Assembly: GCA_039881045.1 (NCBI GenBank)
Contig: JAYWVB010000029.1
Location: forward strand, 356,484 to 420,483
DNA from: Chaetomium olivaceum
Taxonomy: Eukaryota > Ascomycota > Sordariomycetes > Sordariales > Chaetomiaceae
Reading direction: 5' to 3'
Length of the DNA: 64,000 nucleotides
The notes beneath the pieces are model-generated. The model worked only from the letters and a program-made list of their open reading frames with translations, did no database searches and was not told the origin of the DNA. How positions within the stretch are numbered: position 1 is the first letter of the stretch; every line of letters begins with the position of its first letter. Below, in pieces: positions 1 to 11,200 of this stretch. The position numbers and the translations under genes were made by a program.

Positions 1-1432
1 CGGTCCGTCCGATAGAGGGGCGCGGGGAAGCGGATATACTCGTTGGCGGCGGATACGGGCTGTTGCAGCTCATAGGATCTGTTGGGGACAAGCCGGCCGG
101 GGACAGGGCGTTGGGCGAGCGCCGTCCAAATGAGCCCATGCTGGTGATGCTGCTGGTGGTGAGGTTGCTTGCGAAGCTCCCGCTTCGGCTTGCCGACGAC
201 ACGCTCGACAGCGAGTTTTGAGGTATCGCTAGGAGTCGCGGCGTAGGTGAACCCCTAGTCATCAAACCCCCGTCCCTTCTCCTCAGCAGGTCATTTGCCA
301 CCGCGGCGTCATCGCTCGGCGGCGACGAAGCCCTGCGCTTCTGACCCGGTTGGTAGCAATCCCGTTCCCTTTCTCTTTCTCGATCTCTGTCCCGGTCCCT
401 GTCCCAGTCTCTTTCCCGCCACTGGTCTTCGATCGCAAGGCTCCGCATGCGCGTCGTTTCCTCCATGGGAAAATCAACGTCATCTTCCCGGGTCTCGTAG
501 CCCCCGTAGCCCGCGTAGCCCGCGTGCGGCCCGTCGTCTGCCGCCAAGACCCCGTGCATCCTGCGGGGCCGCGGGAGTGGCGACCGATCGTAATCGCTGC
601 CGTCGGTTCCCAAGGGTGAACGGTGGTCCATGGAACCCCGCCCGTGATAGCCAAACGGCGCGGCGATCGGGGAGGTGGCTGACATGGGCCCGGGCGACTT
701 GGTAAAGCTCGAGTCGAGGTATGGCTGTCTGGTTCGGTGGGGGAGAGAGAGCGTCGTCAGCTGCGCATGGTGGGGGCGAGGCCCCGGCAGGTCGTTGACC
801 GAAGCGCTGAGACCAGGGCGTCGTCCGGGCCGGTTGAGCTTGTCGAGCATTGAGTGGTCGATGGAGTCGCCATTTGGACGGTAACTCTTCATTGTGTGGT
901 GGCCGAAAGGGGAGGGAAACCCCGAAGACCTAGGAATGGGCGGAAGACAGCGCGGTCAGCTCACCTGGGCGTGTACGCCGGGAAGGGCACCGCAGAGGTT
1001 GCGGGTGGCCTGGACAAACCTGAAGCTTTCTAAACTGTGGTATCCGTCGTCGGAAATGTCACTCCGAAAGGACAGATCCCTTCGCTTGAAGCTATGCCCA
1101 AATGAGTCCGCACCGGGGCTGCCGTAGTCGTCCCTGCGCATACTCTCCTTGAATTGCAAATTCTGGTCGACGGGCCCGCTGATCGGGACCAGCCGTGGCG
1201 GGGGTAGAGGCGGAGGTGCGTTGATGTAATCCGTCCCGCGTATCGCCATAGGATTCGAGGCAGCCGAGGGCGAGAGATTGTCTGCGAAGGGGACAGCACG
1301 GCTTGGAGGCCCAAAGGGTCTTGAGAGGGTTTCGCCGCGACTAGTTGATATGGATGGGAGAGGGCCGGGACTTGTGCTCCTGTCCCTTCCCCCGTACCCT
1401 CGGGAGGGCGCCTGGATGGGGATGGCGGCCAT
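1..1432 (-). CDS. N-terminal part of a long disordered fungal protein (runs off left edge)
   Basis: Two exons are readable on the minus strand: 1020..1432, starting at the ATG complementary to 1430-1432, and 929 down to the window edge. A 90-nt GT-AG intron (930..1019) separates them, and the join keeps the frame. The exon-2 frame stays open to base 1 with no stop. The product is rich in Ser, Pro and Arg, with a charged RD/RE run (near 355-405 on the plus strand), a KRRASSPPSDD stretch, and Ser-rich text resembling SSVSSASRSGSFASN and GSFGRRSPNALSP. No folded domain is visible in this part. The Ser/Pro pattern resembles the N-terminal half of conserved fungal C2H2-type regulatory proteins, but any fingers would lie outside the window, so that identity is only a guess. 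The open frame across about 1340 coding bases supports a real gene. Confidence 0.7.
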
Positions 1433-3710
1433 GACGTTGGGGTTGGACGTCGTGGCAAGGGAAAGAGCGGGCGTACGAGGACGACGACGATGTCAAGGTT
1501 CGCCGAGAGCCGCAGTTAGGTAGGGGGGAGGGGAGAACGAGCAAGCTGAAGTGTAAGGCGACCTCCGCCTTGCCACCGCCGCCGATTCCGACGAGGTCCT
1601 TGGCTGAACCGAGGCCGCAGTCTGATCAGACAGTGGACACACGAATACCGGGCCCTGCCACTGGTAGCCGGCGGGGAATTGCAATTCTTGAAGCCTCAGC
1701 TGCTCAGGCGTCCGAAGAAAGCCGGTCTTGCCGTGCTCTCGATGTGGGATTGGTTGCGGACGCAGCTCAATCCAGCGCACAAGCAACTGGAACACCCCGC
1801 GTGCATGGATCAAGACGAATGAGGGCGGAAAGGAGGCAAGAGGGCGGAGGGCGGCGGTTGATAATCAACAAATTAGGTAGCTCGTGCGATGCAGAAAACG
1901 GTCCAAAAAATCAAAGCAGACGGCGGTCCGCCTACTGCGACAGTGCTGGCTCCCAGGCCATTGGGACGAGGGCGGCGGTGGTGGAGAAATTCTTGTGGGC
2001 TGGGGTCATTGTTCCATGCCGGGAGATGCCTGCCAAAGAAGTGGAGGTTTGGCACGACAGGGCTCAGGGCGTGTCGCCGGTGGGTTCAGCCCAGCAGGCT
2101 AGGTGTGGGGCCGCCGGCAATGGGCCAAATTATCTGCGGCCCCCGCTGAGCGTTCTGAGTGTCAGCTGCAGTAATCAGCAACCGGTCGCTGGCTAAGGTG
2201 GTAGGTAGGTAGGTTGAGAACCTGGAAACTTGGAAGAGAGGGAGCGCCCCCAATTTGTTGTCTCACTTGCCCGGAACCCGAAAGTACCGGTAGGTGTTTT
2301 GGTGCGCGTGTTGTGGTGCGCTGTTCCCGTGTCATTTAACCTACCAGCTTTCATGTATCCATGATTCGTCCCTTCTATACGCAGGGTCGTAGGGCTGGGT
2401 GTCCGCGCGGGATGTGGCGGGCAAGAGGGGACGGGACGCAGAAAACATGGAAAGACGGAACACACGGAACCTGGAAGCGCGCAACCTGGGAAGGCGGAAC
2501 GAGGGTACGAAAGCGAGGGCCCGTTTTGCAGTTGCGGCGGAATATTGCCCTGTGTGCTGCTTGCACAGCGCGGATTGGAAGGAGCGAGCTGCAGATGCCC
2601 CATCCTCGGCGCCATTGGCTCGCCGCACGCATGGCATCGCACTCAGGACGTCGCGTCATCCAGAACGGTTTAAGCCTGACCCACTCAACCCAGTCCGCTG
2701 CTTTCAGCCCTTTTGTGAAAAAAACGGCAAGGATGGTGGATCTGCAGGGTTACTTGGGTTTTGCGATCAACGAATCCATGTCCCTTCCCGCGCAACTTTG
2801 GCACCACAAGGAACCAAGAATGGCCCTGGAATTGTGTCCTTGAGAATTCCCACGGACAGCTTCACAAGGCTTTGTTCCATTGGTGGGGGGTTGTGAGCGT
2901 TTCCTCGCGTCCCCTTCACTTCTAAATGGCGTGCCTCCATCCATTCCCGGAACATCTTACAGCCAAAGGCTGTTGTCAATCTGCTGCAATACCCGGACAG
3001 GGCGGTACCTGGTTTAGTCGGTGGCAGGCAAATGAGGAGGAGGTGTGTGTCGGTGTTGCACCCATGGGACCCCATGCTTCGCGGGCATGGTGGGGTCTCG
3101 GTCTTGCCTTGCTGGGCAGAAAAGGGGTCACCGCCTGTGGGGAAAATCCTTGTCTCAGGGAGAGTTCGGACCATGACCGATGTCTTTCGCTTTTGAGCGT
3201 TCCTCCGGGCCCTCAGTTGCTCGCTCCTATGTATCATGATGCAAAGATGAAGCTTTCCTTGTGGTGAGGATTTGCAGCGTGTTCTGGTCGACTGCCAGTC
3301 GTGCAAAAGTAGGGCCTATTCGAGAAGAGAAAAAAATTCCTTGTTTTGGCCGTCAGATGGGTGCCAGTTAACACAGGAGGTACGAATACGTACCTTTGTG
3401 TACATCTCTTCTTACACACCAATAAACCAGCCGCACACCGAATTCCTGTACACAATACTGCCTGCGTCAGCCAGGCGAGCCAGGGTGACTGGTGGGACTG
3501 TCGTTCTCTCACCACCAAAGGGTGATCCCCATCCAACCAGAGCGATGCCCTCCTCAGGCCAGGGAAGTGGGCGGAGCGATGATCTGGCAGGTGGCAATCG
3601 GCACTGCTAGCGGCAAATGGCGCTTCCGAGACAAAGGCAGCGACAGTGCGGACGTTGGTCTGTTTTGTTCGTTTTTATTTCACCCATGGAAGGGGTGTGC
3701 GGATGCATCC
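1433..3710. other. Intergenic region without convincing genes
   Basis: This is upstream of the leftmost gene and probably includes its promoter and 5' UTR. Several open frames of 60-210 codons exist on both strands, but they overlap each other, show no recognisable domain and have no consistent codon bias. I see no RNA gene. Confidence 0.6.
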
Positions 3711-3956
3711 TCAAGTGGGTGACAAAAAAAGCCAGACTGCAAAACGTTCCCACCACCAAGAACCACCACCAAAGACGTCGTTTTGTGCCAGTTTTTGAGA
3801 GCAGTTCTACAAAAAGAAGGCTATTCAATTCCCAGCATCTTTCTGTATAGACTTAACGTATTTTTGCAAGTAAATAGTGGTAATTGAATTGTGGTGGTTT
3901 GGTGATGTATGGTGGTTGGGACGTTTTGCAGTCTGGCTTTTTTTGTCACCCACTTG
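3711..3956. mobile_element. MITE-like element with about 46-bp perfect inverted ends
   Basis: The left end (about 3711-3757, beginning TCAAGTGGGTGAC) is repeated in inverted orientation at about 3910-3957 (ending GTCACCCACTTGA). The arms include the shared run of seven A/T bases and the GCCAGACTGCAAAACG core, and I see essentially no mismatch. The roughly 150-bp centre has no coding capacity. The flanks show ATCC on the left (3707-3710) and ATCC on the right (3957-3960), which could be a 4-bp target duplication if the last A is shared with the repeat. Long perfect arms and a short non-coding core fit a young non-autonomous DNA transposon. No autonomous partner is visible in this window. Confidence 0.7.
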
Positions 3957-5854
3957 ATCCTTTCCTGGCTGACGATCAACCGGTGCGTGGCGATCAAGTC
4001 AGCCATCTTTCTGTCTTCCTTCCAGTTCGCCTTGGGAAAGTGGGCGACGTTAATTGCAAACGCATGCAGGAAGACCATGGGTCAGCCGGATGGGTGAGTC
4101 GTTGTTCGGTTGGCAGGGGACTTCCGTCCCGCTCCTCACCCGCCGTTGACCCCGGTGACGAGATTTGGGGGCCAACCAAAACTTGGCTCTCTTGTCAGCC
4201 TCCAAATCCATGAGCGGGCAGGCGCGTGAGATTTTGAAAGGCTTTGCGACGTTGGAAAAATTTCTTGCTCTCACCTTGGAGCTCATGAACCTAGGGCTAT
4301 TAGGAAATCACGGGGACCGGCGACTCGAGTCGGATTGCAGCTTGGTTTCGGATGAGCTCAAGTGAACTGCTTACCCACTCGCCAAACCCAGGTCTCTTGC
4401 CGGTATCTGCCTGGGTAGCCGCCCAAATGGACCCTTTGGCTCCGGCCCGGGCGGCTCCATACGGAGTTTGACATCACACGGCCACGGATGCAAACTTCGG
4501 CGTGTGGAGGAATCTCAGCCCTACGGTAGGGGCAGCCAAGACCCCTTACCAATTGCAGAATGGGGTAATTGGCAGAACGTGAGCTGACATCTTGTGGGTT
4601 CCCGGCGCTTGGCCTTGACCATGTCCTCGTTGAAAACGCGCCTGGTTCGTGTTCCTGATTCGACTCGCCCATGTTACAAAAAGAGATCCTTCATAAAATG
4701 CGTGTTTTAATCTAGGTGGGAGAAATAACTTCGTTGAAGTGACCTCGGGGCAGTTGTGCGCTGGGTGCTTGGTCACGTTGGTCCAAGCTGTGACTTCCCC
4801 CGCAATGGATGCGGTTGCGGGGTAAATGGCCCCAGTCCAATTAGCGGTGAGCGGTTCGGTATTCAGGGCGGCGCTGACCTTCGGCCTCGCACAACCACCA
4901 GCTGAATCGAGTCGGGTATCCGACCCCTTCCCACCAACTCGCTTCCATTTTCGGGCCGTTTAGTAGAGAATTGAGGCACTTGTGCTGGAGATTCGCTTTT
5001 TTGTCGCGTTCCTCTCTCGAATACTCCGTGTCACGGTGCCAGCCACTCACTGCATGGACGCGGAGGGGAGCGAAGGAGGTCGCACCGTCAGCGGGGGAGA
5101 TACCCCACGCTAATAGTTGAGTTAACTCAATACTACGGATGCGACAACAAACATTCGCTGCCCGAATCTCACAATCTCGAGCTCATGCACAACAAACCAA
5201 ACCCCCTCTTCCCACACGAGCCGGGCAACCGGAGTGGACGCAAAGCATGAGGGTCCGTTTAGCAGCGCCGGTATGGACGTACACTACGAACAAGCCCATG
5301 TGGTCTCCATGTAGGGTTCAGATCTCGATGTCCTCTCGCCACCCGGAGGCCGTCCCATGGCACAGAGCACATATCGCAGGATACCTCGGGGGTGTGTATA
5401 CACATATTCGTACCTAGTTTGGGCAGGGAAGTCGTCACTCACTCAAGCATCGCTGTGGGCCTTGCTCGTGTCCAAGAATTCGACCCAGGAAGACGGAGGC
5501 CTCTGTGGATCCACCGAATACCTCACCTCATACTTGCTTGTCGCCGTCGTGAGATGGGACCCGAGTCCAGCCCGAGCCTTGGGGACTGCGGTATCGTGGG
5601 ATCTCCTAACTTTTAATCTTCAAGCTCTCTCCGACTTGTGGTACACAATATGGGCTGCAGTTCAAGTCCCATCGCCCTAGCCTCTTCGTCACTAACACAA
5701 GGGGCGGGAGGCATGAAGTTAGCAGGCAACACGTGGTCCAAAGGGTGAAATCCGTGGTGTGGCGGAGGCAGAGCTCACGCCCCACGTACCAGTCAGATTT
5801 GTGATAAAAATACAAGCACCGGATTCTCAAGAGGCGAGACAGCCGATATTTTGG
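3957..5854. other. Intergenic region, no gene recognised
   Basis: Only short overlapping open frames are present. A segment near 5580-5680 has a GTTCAAGTCC stretch that looks vaguely like a tRNA T-loop, but no cloverleaf can be drawn. This is downstream sequence of the minus-strand RTT106 gene. Confidence 0.5.
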
Positions 5855-7473
5855 CTAGTCTTCCAAGCCCCCTGCTTCGTCATCCTCTTCGTCCCCCTCA
5901 TAATCGCCCTGGGCTTCATCGTCGTCATCTCCACTTGAGCCTTCGCCCTCGCTATCTTCTTCGCTTCCCGGGTCGTAGTCCTCCTCCATTTCGTCCTCCT
6001 CGTCTTGTAGCTGTTGCTCCGCCTCGCGCTGGGCCCGCTCCAGCGCCGTCAAGCCGTCCACATCGCCTTCTTCGGCGGCCGGCTCATCGCCGGCCGCGGG
6101 CTTTTTGATGTTCTCAGCCAACTCCCTCTTAGCCTTGCGTTGCTCTGCCATACTGCGGTCGGCAAGGCCGTGACGACGTACGTCTCATCGATCCCGCCAT
6201 AGTCCTCTTGATCGATCATAGCGAATTCGATCTCCTTCTCGATCGCGATATTGACGTCGCCCGAGATTTCGGTGTCGAGCTCTACTACGATGTTGAAGGT
6301 TGTCCGGAGGACGTTGGTGTAGCTAACAGCAACAATGCGGTCCAACGGAATGAACAGAATGGGCTTCTTGAAACCCCACAGGATGCCGGTGGAGAGGAAG
6401 AAAAGGAATCCGTCCTTGCTGCCGCGAAAGGCTTTCACGTGTACCGCTTTTTCGTTGGGGCGATGGGGCTGTCGCGCCACGCTATGGAACAGTTTCGGAT
6501 CAGATGCGACGAGCTCGCAGGAGTGGTTGCCGGCCGAACTCATCGACGTCGTTAAGGCCCAATGAAACAGGCTGCTGTAGGTGTCCGAAACTGCCTCAGC
6601 CGCTGCGGATGAGGGGCCCGCAACGCTCCCGGGTTTTGGGGCCGTGGCGGGAACCGTGAAAACGAGCGGCTCCAGCGGTTGCTGCCCGCCGCCGGGGTTG
6701 GCGCTGGCCTGCTTCGCCGTTGGTAGGTAGCTATCGTGCGGGAAAAGAACGTAGTTGTACTGTGCTTGGGATTTGTCGGGAACTGGCAAATAAAACGCGT
6801 GTTCTGGAAACACCGGCCGAGGTTAGTTCAACAATGCGTGAGTCTTGCGAATGGGCCAGCTCGGCAAAGGCGTACCAATGTCCTTCCACGGATACACAAC
6901 CCCCTGGACCGGAACCGATGTCCCCGATGCCCGAGCATAAAAGAAATTCTTTGTGAAGCAAAGGTCGTACTTCTTGCGTTGTGGTGCTGTAACCGATATG
7001 TCCCTAACTTCGAGCAACACGGGGTCGGTGGCGGCAACATCGACACTCAACGCGGAGGGTGGGCCCCGCTCGGGCGCATGCCCATTCCGCTGCGGGTGTG
7101 TTGGTAGCTGCGTGACATCGACCCGCCTCCTCTTCGACGCAGGCCCATCTTGGGAGTCGGCCGGCCCGAGTCGTTCGTACACGAAACTAGCAATGTTGTT
7201 GAACAAAGTGGTACGCGCTGGCGTATCTAACCAAGCAATATCCAGATCGTTAGCAGGTTGCTGGCCGGTCCTCGGTACTTGACATTCATCTCCCCGAATT
7301 TTGGCAGTTGTCGCCGCTCGCTCTTATCGGGTGCATTGAGCCACTGAACCACTCGCGGACGAGGGAGTGAGGGGATAGAAGCGCGTACCGGCATTCTTCT
7401 GAATGTCGGCCAGAATATCTGGTCGGGACTCGAAGACAGAACGCAAAGTTTGGACATCAAGCTGTGCGGCCAT
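5855..7473 (-). CDS. RTT106: Histone chaperone Rtt106
   Basis: Rtt106 binds H3-H4 and works in replication-coupled nucleosome assembly and heterochromatin silencing. The start is the ATG complementary to 7471-7473. Exons are 7389..7473, 6876..7226 and 5855..6803, with introns of 162 and 72 nt (GT-AG). The N-terminal helical part reads into a conserved TPARTTLFNNIASFVYERL segment, followed by a KRRRVD basic patch. The tandem PH-like core includes the FVYERL, FYLPVPDK and GILWGFKKPILFIPLDRI regions. The tail is strongly acidic (Glu/Asp-rich, about 60 residues) as usual for the family. Total exon length is 1385 nt, one base short of a multiple of three. The frame slips once near 6163-6170: adding one base there restores a conserved YVV-HGLADRSMAEQRKAK junction. 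A missing base in the assembly is more likely than loss of this conserved gene. Corrected length is about 461 residues, normal for the family. Confidence 0.9.
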
Positions 7474-8239
7474 TACGACGGGCAAGCGCACCAGCCAAAA
7501 AGATTCAATCGATAATTTACTTCTAGATCCCGTGCTGGTTTCGTTGTCGGGATGCCGGCTGTGTGTTGTTGGTTGTGGGCGTGTTGGTCTCGGCCGTTAG
7601 CGTCGGACGCGTTCATGCTTGCAAACTGAGGTGGTGCTGTTTTTTTAGTGGGGCTTTTTCGTCCCTACGTGCCAAGCCTCAGGTCTGTATGTATATGTAC
7701 AGTACACACCAGGTATTGTTTGCTGGGCGCCTCGCTCAACATCCATGGATTGCTCCAACCGTGTCCCATGCACATATGTAATATGATAACATCAACGCGA
7801 CCACCTGAACGTCGTCCTGCACTATCGATGCGTGTACCTCTCCGATACCGCTATTTCCTGCATGCGCCTCTTGTTACGACCGGGCAGTTTTGGAGTAATC
7901 ATCGAAACATTCTTGCCTCTTCCATTCGTGTTCCGTCTCAGTCTTGCTCATAAAATTGCTGGCGTCGCTTCGTTCGTCAGTCGCGCGGCCCTTCGCTACG
8001 CTACGGGGCGCTTCCTTCCTCTCTCCCGCTCCTGGCAATTTTCCTGTCCCTCTCCGGAGGACAATCCGGGTCAGTTGAATACGGGAGAGACGAAGCGCCA
8101 ATATCTGTCCGTCGGCCAACAACTCCATCTACTTGAGCGGTCTTCTTACGCTTAACTATAGCTACTACTATGGCTACTAATCGTTTCTATTCTGCCGCTC
8201 ACGTTACGTCTCTACACTCACGTCCTCGCTACTTACAAA
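7474..8239. other. Intergenic region between RTT106 and Helitron
   Basis: It contains the promoter side of RTT106 and, somewhere within it, the 3' end of the minus-strand Helitron. A GC-rich imperfect hairpin can be drawn at about 7981-8012 (GCGC..CCC / GGGGCGC arms). No clear CTRR terminus could be placed, so the element boundary is not resolved. Confidence 0.4.
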
Positions 8240-11200
8240 TCAATTAGACTCCGAGGGAACCTCCCCCGCCACAGCATCTAACGCCTGCAGTTGCCTGGTA
8301 GCGTGATCGGACAACTTCAACCCCATAGCTCGTGATGGTGTCTCGCGGTAGATCCTGCTGCGGTCGAAGGGCCGCTCAAACATCAGCCCGCCGAGTGTCT
8401 TCACCCGCGAGACGGCCACGTAGGAGAGGCCAGAAGCAAACTCTGGCGCAGAGATATCGCAGACGACCTTGTCCAGGGTGATGCCCTGTGACTTGTGGAC
8501 GGTGATCGCATAGCTGACCCACAGCGGGAACTGCTCTCTCAAACATGAGTTGGCGCCGACCATGAAGTCCTGCCGCACTCGGAGGATGGGAACAGCCAGC
8601 TTCTCTCCACTACGGAGCGGCTCCCCGTTCGGCATTGTGAAGGCCGGACCGTCGTAGTCATTGAAGGCCACCATGATGACCTCGGGCGGGTCTCGCAGCA
8701 CGTCGGCACCTTCTTTCCAGGATATGTCGTAGACTGTCCCCTGTGCGCCGTTGACGAGCCCGACGTCGGCCCACAAATTCCGCGTCAGCATCACCCTGCA
8801 ACCAACACACAAGGGCAAGCGCTTGGCCAAGTTTCCGGCATTTGAGGACTCAACCTTCTCCGCACCAACACCCTCGTGCTTTGCCTCGACCTGAATGGCG
8901 GGGCTGTCCAGGCCAAGCATGTGTTGGTGGTTGTACTCGACGACCTGGGTCTTGGTGGGATAGATGCGAAGCGCATCAGCAAAGCTGTCAACCTCCTCGG
9001 GAGAGAGCTTGACAGAACACCTCGAAGAAAGGAGCTCCCAGGAGGGTACCGACACATCAGCCATTCGCAGTTCTTCCAAGGCCCGCCGGAAAGGAGCCTG
9101 GTCTTCGCCCTGCTGCCGCTGTATTGTGGTCAGGAACACGGACTTGTCGAACGAGAGGTACGCGTTGCGCCCGACCATCTCGATATCCTTCAGGTCGTCG
9201 CGCGTTGAGTACAGCGGCTTGTTCAGGACAGGGGGAAGCTGGAAGAAGTCCCCGATCAGGATGACGCTGAGGCCGCCGAAGAACTCGTCGCGATTCTCCG
9301 GGAACACCTCTCGTAGGCGCTGGTCGATCCACGCGAGGGTCTTGAGGCCGAGCATGCTCTTCTCGTCAATCACGAGGTAGTGGATGCCCCTAAACCGCCG
9401 CTGCAAGGCGTTGAGGGTCGTCGGGGTCTCGGAGAGCGAGCGGTAATTGCCGTCGACGGGGAGCCGCAGCAGGGAATGCAAAGTCTGTCCCCCGATCTGG
9501 TTGCTCGCCACGCCCGTCGGAGCTGCTCTGACGATGGGGGAGGGCCGGCCATAGGAAGCCGCCTTGGCCTGAAGGTGAGAAGATATCACCTTCACCATAT
9601 ACGACTTGCCAGTCCCACCTCCTCCATCGATCTGCAGCCGGAGGGGCGGAGGCCGACGGTTCTCGTTCTTCGTCTTGAAGTGGCGCATGATTGTGTCGTA
9701 TACCTGACGCTGCTGTGTGTTCAGCGTATCACGGGCTGCGAGAGGCATATCTTCCACGTCGTAATTGCCTGGAGTCTCTCCGCGAAGCTGCGCCTAGTAG
9801 CTCCCAGTAATGAACTCCTCGTGATAATAGCGGCCGACGTGTCGCGCCCAGTCGTAGTTGACATCCAGGTCTCGGCGGCCAAGCAAGTCGGCCCGTTCAT
9901 CGGGAAGCTCAATGTCGGGGACTAACCGCGCCATCTCCTGCCAGTCCTCGAGGGTAATCTCCCCGGCGTCCCCCCCTGGCTCAAACTCCTCCTCATCCGG
10001 AGACGGATCAGGCTCGTCAACAGTGCCATAGTGGTCGTCCGGGTGGTCATGATGCTCGAGGCAGTAGCGATAGGCAGATGAATAGTTGTCGAACTTTCGA
10101 CCATCAACCTGGGACAGATCTTCCGTCTGGCGGTGGGGATGGCTGAGCAGCAGCTTGACACGGCAGAAGTCGGAGTACTGCCGATGGGAGCGGACCGGCT
10201 TGTACCGGGGGTAATAATACAACACCCTAGGCATCGCAGGAGGCCGCCAAATCGCCCATTTGTCCGCATTCCGTGCCTTGAAATTCCAATCTTGCAGAAA
10301 CTCAAAGTAGGAGACATCCTCCATCTGATCGGGCCGTCGGAGATACTTCTCGTAGACTGTCCGAGACTCTTCAATATCGCCATCCGCCGTGATGTCAATT
10401 GCACGAGCGTGTCTCTCGCGGGGCCTACAGTCAACGCTCTGCACCACTCGGCTGTCCTCTTGCAGAGGGAGTCCCAGGAGGATATGACAGATCTCCTGCG
10501 CAGAGTAGTCCCTCTCTCCGATTAGTTTATTCATCATCTTTGACACAAAAGAAATCATCGGGTTGTTGTCTGATATGTGGGGAAGGATACTCTGGGCAAT
10601 CTGCGCGTATGTGCTGGTCTGGGTCTCGGACTTGCTGCAATACTTCGCAGCATAGTTGATAACAGCCTCCACACTCGTGCAGGGCGAGCAGTCTGCATTG
10701 GCCAGCCAGCAAAGAGACACCAGTGGATTGTACTGGTTTAGGTGGGTGTCGTTGCGCTCTGCCTCGAACGACCACCAGCTCTTTCCGGGCCTCTTGATGA
10801 CCGCGGCAGCCTCTCGTATAGGCCGGGGGAAGAGAAACCGACACGTGGGCTCTGGTGGCGGCGGTTCCTCTCCGGCTGTCTCTCCAGCCTCGGTTCTTGC
10901 TTCGGCCTCTCTGGCTCGCTGGGCATCCTTCTTCGTCACCCGCAGGCAGTAGGTCGACGAGCAGTGGTGTCGTTGGCAGCGGTTGACGATTCTGTTTAAC
11001 CACTCCCAAGTAACGTCCGTCTCCAGAGGGTCAACAGACAAAGGGTTGCCCTCATCAGCACCCTGATCTTGCTGCGGGTTTACTGCTGTCACGTGGTATC
11101 CCCAGATCCTCGTGAAATGCTCTCTCGACTCGGGGTTGCCATATCGGGAGAGGGGCTCCCATTGAACCAGTAGAGCCCATGGGAATGGCTACTGCCGCGG

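Noticed and set aside
2193..3306. Several overlapping open frames of 90-180 codons on both strands
   Set aside because: There is no family resemblance, no consistent coding frame and no splice pattern.
5580..5690. Possible tRNA (GTTCAAGTCC and a CTTTTAATC-like anticodon loop)
   Set aside because: No acceptor or T-stem pairing can be drawn around these short matches.
6160..6192. A 29-nt GT-AG 'intron' that would repair RTT106 (and a 26-nt one in ENA near 24795-24820)
   Set aside because: These are too short for fungal splicing, and the bases in between encode conserved residues once a single base is added.
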